Below are positions 59,099-64,000 of a stretch of 64,000 bases of DNA, piece after piece. The translations under genes were made by a program, and so were the position numbers. The stretch is from Arcuatula senhousia (taxonomy: Eukaryota; Mollusca; Bivalvia; Mytilida; Mytilidae). Each line of letters opens with the position of its first letter. Within the stretch, counting starts at the first letter, position 1. The notes under the pieces are model-generated. The model made no database searches. It worked only from the letters and a program-made list of their open reading frames with translations, and was not told where the DNA came from. The DNA is taken from NCBI GenBank assembly GCA_963971305.1, contig OZ020309.1, forward strand, positions 14,067,001-14,131,000, given 5' to 3'.

Positions 59099-59637
59099 CT
59101 ACCCTGAGATTAACAGTAAAAAATAAACTTAGCTTAATATACTATCAATAATTAAAATGAATGTAACTCTCCATAAAACAAAGTAATAAATTATTCAACG
59201 CAAAACATTTTCCAGTTAATATAAAGCTTAGATGTAAAGATAAAGATATTTCATTTCCTAATCATAGGGATCCAAACAAGCATTTAATCAATATACACTT
59301 ATCCTCTATAGCTATATTTAACTGGTTCAGTCGTGCATAATCGGGGGATTCTTTTGGGCTCATTTCAATTGATCGAATTTGAAAATGACCCCTGTTTTCA
59401 TTTGAGCGAATTTTTCTATTTCAATTAAGCAAATATTTTTTCCAGGTAAATACAGGTAAATATAGCGAATTGACTACAAACTTAATACAAAAAAAGAGAG
59501 AAGAGAACTTAAAATTTTCTATACATTTGATACTTAAATAACGTTTAAAATACTGTATTTTTATATTAAAATCAGTTGTAGTGGTTGCGGAACAAACATT
59601 CCGATTCACAGTTTCAATACTATACCTTGATTTCATT
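59099..59637. other. Non-coding stretch
   Basis: AT-rich; nothing recognised. Confidence 0.4.
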
Positions 59638-59797
59638 TACTGTAGAAGCAGACATATTCGTGGGGGATTAATTTTTGTTTATTTTGTGGATAAGAAAAAG
59701 CCACGAAATTAATCCATGAAAATTTGTCCCCAACAATTCAGTTTTGTGCCTTCAACCACGAAATTTTATCCCCACGAAAATAAATGATTATACAGTA
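59638..59797. mobile_element. 160-bp MITE with TACTGTA ends
   Basis: Starts TACTGTA and ends TACAGTA. The inner parts pair as TCGTGGGGGATTAATTT against AAATTTTATCCCCACGA. Mariner/Tc1-like or pogo-like non-autonomous element at a TA site. Confidence 0.7.
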
Positions 59798-60962
59798 TTT
59801 TACTGAACTTTCGATGGACACTAATCAGAAGTACACTTTTGGCCAAATTACTAGATTCGAATTTATTAGGTTGCTTAGTTACAAATTTGGTGCTTGCCTT
59901 GACTTGTAACTTTGATAAAGTCAGTCTAGACGTACTTACTTCTTAAAAAGTAAACCACATTTAAAAAAGAAATTTAAAACAAATAAATCATAAAAAAAAA
60001 TAAACATTAAAGGATAAAAATAAAATTGAAATCGTAAAGAGCCTACCGACAAGCCTCTTGCGTTATTATAGTAGTCAGTACATGGGATTATTGCTAGGAA
60101 TACAAATGTGCAATTATAAAACAACGGGTAAATTTTACCGAATGAGGTGAATTTTAGCAGAATGGAGTACTATTGTAAAAATAGATGATGCTGCAAAACA
60201 AAAGATAGATATATTTATTATGATGGAACCAAATTGCAAAACCCTTCCCAACGGGGTGCGTGGTTTAAATTGGTAAAAATGGCCAGTCAAATGTCATGAA
60301 TGTTATAAATAATTAACTTGGAAATTATCATTTGATATCCGGGTATAGGATTTATTAGTTTCCTCCAGTTGGGCGATACATTTTAAATGGGACTTCAAAA
60401 ATCAAGGTAAGAGATGAAGTTGAGCAGAACTGAGGAAAAGTAAGCTAAATTGTGTGACCATCCTTTTTCTAGCCTATAGAAATATATACTAGCTTTCGAA
60501 ATTTGCCGAGGGTAAAATAAATTAAAGTAAGCTCGCGGCAATATCACAATGGTCTAACGTAGAAGAATTATTTTGACAACTGACGAGAACCGAAACATTC
60601 TTAAATCAGTGTACAAAACTGTAAATAAATAATAAATACAGTCAAGTTTAAAATACCATAGAAAATACCCAGAATTTGGGTAACCATTCAAGCTCATATA
60701 ATCAAAGTTATTCATAAATAAATTTTTCAATCATTAAATTTGAGTGAAGAAGAAATAACATCAGCAATACAGCTACTAATATGTACTTTAAGAAACTTTA
60801 GTAGTATTTTTATTTTTGCATAAACTGGAACTTTGTTGTCATTTTAATTTCCTATTTTTCTGGTTTAAGATCAAAGAAGTCAACAATAATCCAGGACTAC
60901 AGAGACAATTGAAAGACACACAGAAACGCATGAAGTATGAAACCAGGCTAGAACCATAATAC
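59798..60962. other. Non-coding stretch
   Basis: AT-rich; no recognised gene. Confidence 0.4.
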
Positions 60963-61012
60963 TGAAAATTAATTAATCTACGAAAAAAAAACATCAAACA
61001 TAAAAAAAAATA
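60963..61012. repeat. Left arm of a 45-bp inverted duplication
   Basis: The reverse complement of this stretch appears at 61413-61460, inside the 357-bp-family repeat at that locus. Shared core: TATGTTTGATG and CGTAGATTAATTTTC (right arm orientation). Confidence 0.7.
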
Positions 61013-61363
61013 AAGAACAGATTCCAACCAAAAGAAATATTAAATAAAATAAAACTTTTAAAATGTAAAATCAAGTCCAAACCAGTTATCCAGAGGTCAC
61101 GTGACATGATCACCTGGTACAATCCATTATACAGGAAAACCATTTGAAATGAAATCATTTTACAGAGTTCAGACGTGTTTTAACAATAGAGAAAAGGTAT
61201 GACTTATACATATCCAACTTCACTTTGAATTGCATACTACTAAAAGATGAGGAAACAATAGACCTCGTATACTTTTAAAGGCATACAAGTTAAAGAGGAG
61301 GAATCAATAGACGACATATAATTTAAAACGAATACAATTCATAAAAGAGGAAATAAAAATGAC
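61013..61363. other. Non-coding stretch
   Basis: Includes loosely repeated GAGGAAACAATAGAC blocks at about 61247, 61297 and 61350. No gene. Confidence 0.4.
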
Positions 61364-61953
61364 AACAAAGTTCCAGACAATAAATTTTGCTACGCCTGAC
61401 GTGCGTTTCGTCCATTTTTTTTTATGTTTGATGTTTTTTTTTTCGTAGATTAATTTTCTTCACGGTAAGTTTTTGTAAGTTTGTTTTCGTAGTTTGATGT
61501 TTTTCGTCAACAGATTTTCTTAACGGTAAGTTTGTTTTCATAGTTTGATGTTTTTTCGTCAACAGATTTTTCTTTCGTGGTAAGATTTTGCGAGTTTCTT
61601 TTTAAAGTTTTTTTGTCAATACATTTTATTTTGGTTGAATTTGATGTACCGATTTTCGTCTTTAGTCAAACGTTTAAATTACCAAGACTCATCAGAGGCG
61701 CTCTACCAAAAAAATGATACTTCCAAACAATATATAATAATGAAGAGCATAGAACAATAAAACCAAAAATACCAAACTTAATTGGGAACCAAATTATATC
61801 AAAGATGATCAACATTTGTCTGGGGTAGGGTTTAGACAATTTTGAAACTTAAACGGATTGTGTTCTCCAACACAAAAGTCTTGGTACCGGAGCGGGCTAA
61901 AAAAATCTTTATCCTCGGGGAATTAAAACTCTACGTGCAGTGCTAACCTTCAA
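61364..61953 (+). repeat. 357-bp-family repeat, divergent third locus
   Basis: Starts ATGACAACAAAGTTCCAGAC and ends with a linker-like GCAGTGCTAACCTTCA, as in the arrays at 7178 and 32115. After GTGCGTTTCGTCCA about 270 bp of foreign sequence intervenes (61413-61683), made of imperfect GTTTGATGTTTTTCGTCAAC repeats, before AAGACTCATCAGAGGCGCTC resumes. A single unit, no tandem copy. Confidence 0.8.
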
Positions 61954-62006
61954 TAATAACAATAGACAACATATACATGTACTTACCTGGGTTTTTCATA
62001 TTTCAG

Positions 62007-64000
62007 ATGCCTCAGCAATTTTCCTGCAACCAATGTGAAGCCAGTTTTGAGAGAATGAGTCAGCTCCATCGTCATAGACGACGATGGACCAACCATCGAG
62101 AGACTTAATCGTGTACGAGATGCTCTAAGACCTTTACGAGGCGGAAGAATCTGGAAGTCCATATGGCTCGTCACCAATCGGGTTACGAATGAACCCAATG
62201 CAACCAAGCATTTGCCACCTTAAGCCATTTAGAGTTACACCAACAAAGACATGGAAAGAGAGGAGCAGGTCAACTGTTCCACATTGATGACCCGATGTCC
62301 TATTACACCATCAAACGGAAGTAAAAGAATAGAATACTTAAGTTTGGAACTCTGAGAAATCATTATATCGCCACTTTTTAAGAATTTGAAGTCACGGACC
62401 TGCCTTCCATCATCGGCTACTGCAAACCATCGGCGAAGATATGAAAAAACAGGACATCGTTAAATTGACAATTGAAACCAACTCTCCAAATCGACTTCCC
62501 GATTGCTCTTCCCATACTACAACTCAAGGACCTGACTACGGATCTACTATTAAAGGAAGAAGAGAGAGTATTACAATCTCACGAGGAATTCGTAATGGAC
62601 GGAAGCTTAGAATTAGATATCCTCCAGGTGTCCATTCCCGAAGGAAGCGGACGGAAACGGTGCAATTATGTTGATCTCAACAGAATGCTTAAAGACAAAC
62701 AAAGTATCATCAGGATACAGAACAGAGACGGTTGTGCTAGAGCCATCGTTTCTGTTAAAGCCAGGATCGATAAGCACTCAATGTGGGACACTATCCGCCA
62801 AGGAAGCCATAGTATCAAAAGGCCCATGTGGTATCGAAAAACTTAAAAGATTCCTAGCTGTACTGCCGGAATATCAAATAACTGCTTTTTCTAAGGATTA
62901 TTTCAAACAAGATTATCTATGCGGGACCAGATGCAGAGAAAAAAAATCTACCTTTACCACCAAAAAGACCATTACGGTGTCATCACCACGGTAACAGGAT
63001 TCTTGACCAGAAACTATTACTGCAACAAGTGTAAAAAAGGATACTGTAACAGGGAAAGACATGAATGCAACAACCCATGCATCCTTTGTAAGAAGATAAA
63101 CGATCCCTTCGAAGACGACTGGATCAACTGTAGCCAATGTGATAAAAACTTTAGGGAAAAAGAGTGCTTCCAAGTCCATTTGGAGCAAACTCAACATGTA
63201 AAATGGTACTACAAGTGTAAAGACTGTGGTCACACCGTCAACATGGAAAAAAGTAAAAGCGAACACGTGTGTGGTGATCCTGTAAACAGTACTGCGATCC
63301 AGACCATCAGTGTTACATGACACCTATAGTAATCGAAGACCCTGCAGAAATATAAACCAATATTTTCTTTCATTTTAAATGCACACAAGACGACCTCGTA
63401 GAGTGCGAAATGGGATACCAACCTGCCACCTACGGAAGATGTGCAAACTGTAAAGCTAGTACCTGTGGAGAGACGAAACATCGACCCAACTTATGCGTGG
63501 TTCATAAAGTGTGCACCGAGTACATGGAGGAGGAAGTAACTGAAGAAAGCACCTACAAGAACTGTGGATAGAATCAATTTATAGAAAACACAACACCAAC
63601 AACGACTTTTGCAAGTGGCTATTTTCCGCAGACAACAAGAACTCCACCGTTATCTGCCACAACTTTAAAGGATACGATTCCCTAGAGATGATCACAGCCT
63701 TAGAACCACGTGATGTTTTCTATGGAGGAAGAACAGAGGCCTTCACCTTGTACAAACAGACAGGAGAAAACAATATAAACTACTATGACGTGACATCTCT
63801 CTATCCATTTGTCAACAAGACCGGAAAAGTACCAAAAGGACATCCCGTCATCATAACGAAAAACTTTGGTGACATCAACGAGTACGAAGGGTTAGTTAGA
63901 TGTAAAGAACTACCGGCCAAAAAAACCTATACAATCCAGATCAACAACAAACTGATGTTCCCACTGTGTCGTACCTGTACGGAATCCTACCAGCAAGAAC
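62007..64000 (+). pseudogene. Polinton/Maverick-like protein-primed DNA polymerase B with zinc fingers (partial)
   Basis: Decayed plus-strand gene reading through several frames and off the right edge. In order: three C2H2 fingers (FSCNQCEASF at 62019, CTRCSKTF, QCNQAFATL), each set split by a stop; a region with CARAIVSVKARIDKH (about 62740); a Cys/His-rich domain (YYCNKCKKGYC to QVHLEQTQH, 62919-63200); an Exo I-like block where the two acids are replaced by His and Lys (63371-63379); and an Exo II-like CHNFKGYD (63658-63678). Next comes family B motif A, YYDVTSLYP, with its Asp at 63787. The last frame is open from 63545 to 64000. The distance from Exo II to motif A is far too short, so an internal deletion is likely. 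In the family this enzyme replicates a linear element from a terminal protein. A splice-acceptor-like TTTCAG precedes the first ATG. Adintovirus-type origin is an alternative. Confidence 0.8.

Noticed and set aside
62919..63323. Minus-strand 136-codon ORF opposite the zinc-rich domain
   Set aside because: Antisense shadow of the polymerase pseudogene; the plus strand carries the Cys/His pattern.

Overview
The window looks like nuclear DNA of a marine bivalve mollusc, most plausibly a mussel. The evidence is the AT-rich base composition, single-exon coding islands in long non-coding tracts, an opsin terminal exon with a splice acceptor, and a very dense mix of degraded transposable elements. 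Genus is inference. There are no prokaryotic operons. Nearly all coding potential belongs to mobile elements, and most of it is broken.

Layout. (1) 1-16209 and ~23655-42457 are two direct copies of one large segment, near identical by eye. In order each carries a ~150-bp tandem array, AT-rich DNA, a CpG-rich TIR element, Ty3/gypsy-like pol fragments on the minus strand cut by a 357-bp repeat array and bounded by a 179-bp satellite, about 2.3 kb of AT-rich DNA, a C2H2 zinc-finger remnant, and an EN-RT non-LTR retrotransposon. The copies differ by whole insertions. Copy 1 alone has 4451-5928, including a possible third retroelement ORF. Copy 2 alone has a Tigger/pogo-like element with an intact 513-aa transposase and a 606-bp block ending in a 145-bp fold-back. 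The 357-bp array has two units in copy 1 and four in copy 2. (2) 16210-23650 holds the rest of the copy 1 LINE, split by a 3.54-kb TIR element that itself contains a tandem array and a nested SINE-like insertion, then a TTAA MITE and other repeats. (3) 42458-50400 holds CpG-rich tracts, two TIR elements with TTA target duplications and a Penelope-like RT fragment. (4) 50475-50830 is the last coding exon of an opsin on the minus strand, the only clear host gene. (5) 50831-61953 is mostly non-coding, with a second degraded LINE, MITEs, a cluster of stem-loops near a possible terminal exon, and another copy of the 357-bp family. (6) 62007-64000 is a decayed protein-primed family B DNA polymerase gene with N-terminal zinc fingers, Polinton/Maverick-like, running off the right edge.

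The most interesting item is a set of elements (A-E) whose termini share a TCACACT-type inverted repeat flanked by TTA/TAA. Their arms are saturated with short CpG motifs that differ between elements. A cluster of about 12 spaced TGACCAGGATT motifs beside the gypsy-like ORFs is also notable, because it resembles the layout of a retrotransposon insulator. Whether the large duplication is real or comes from two retained haplotypes cannot be decided from sequence alone.
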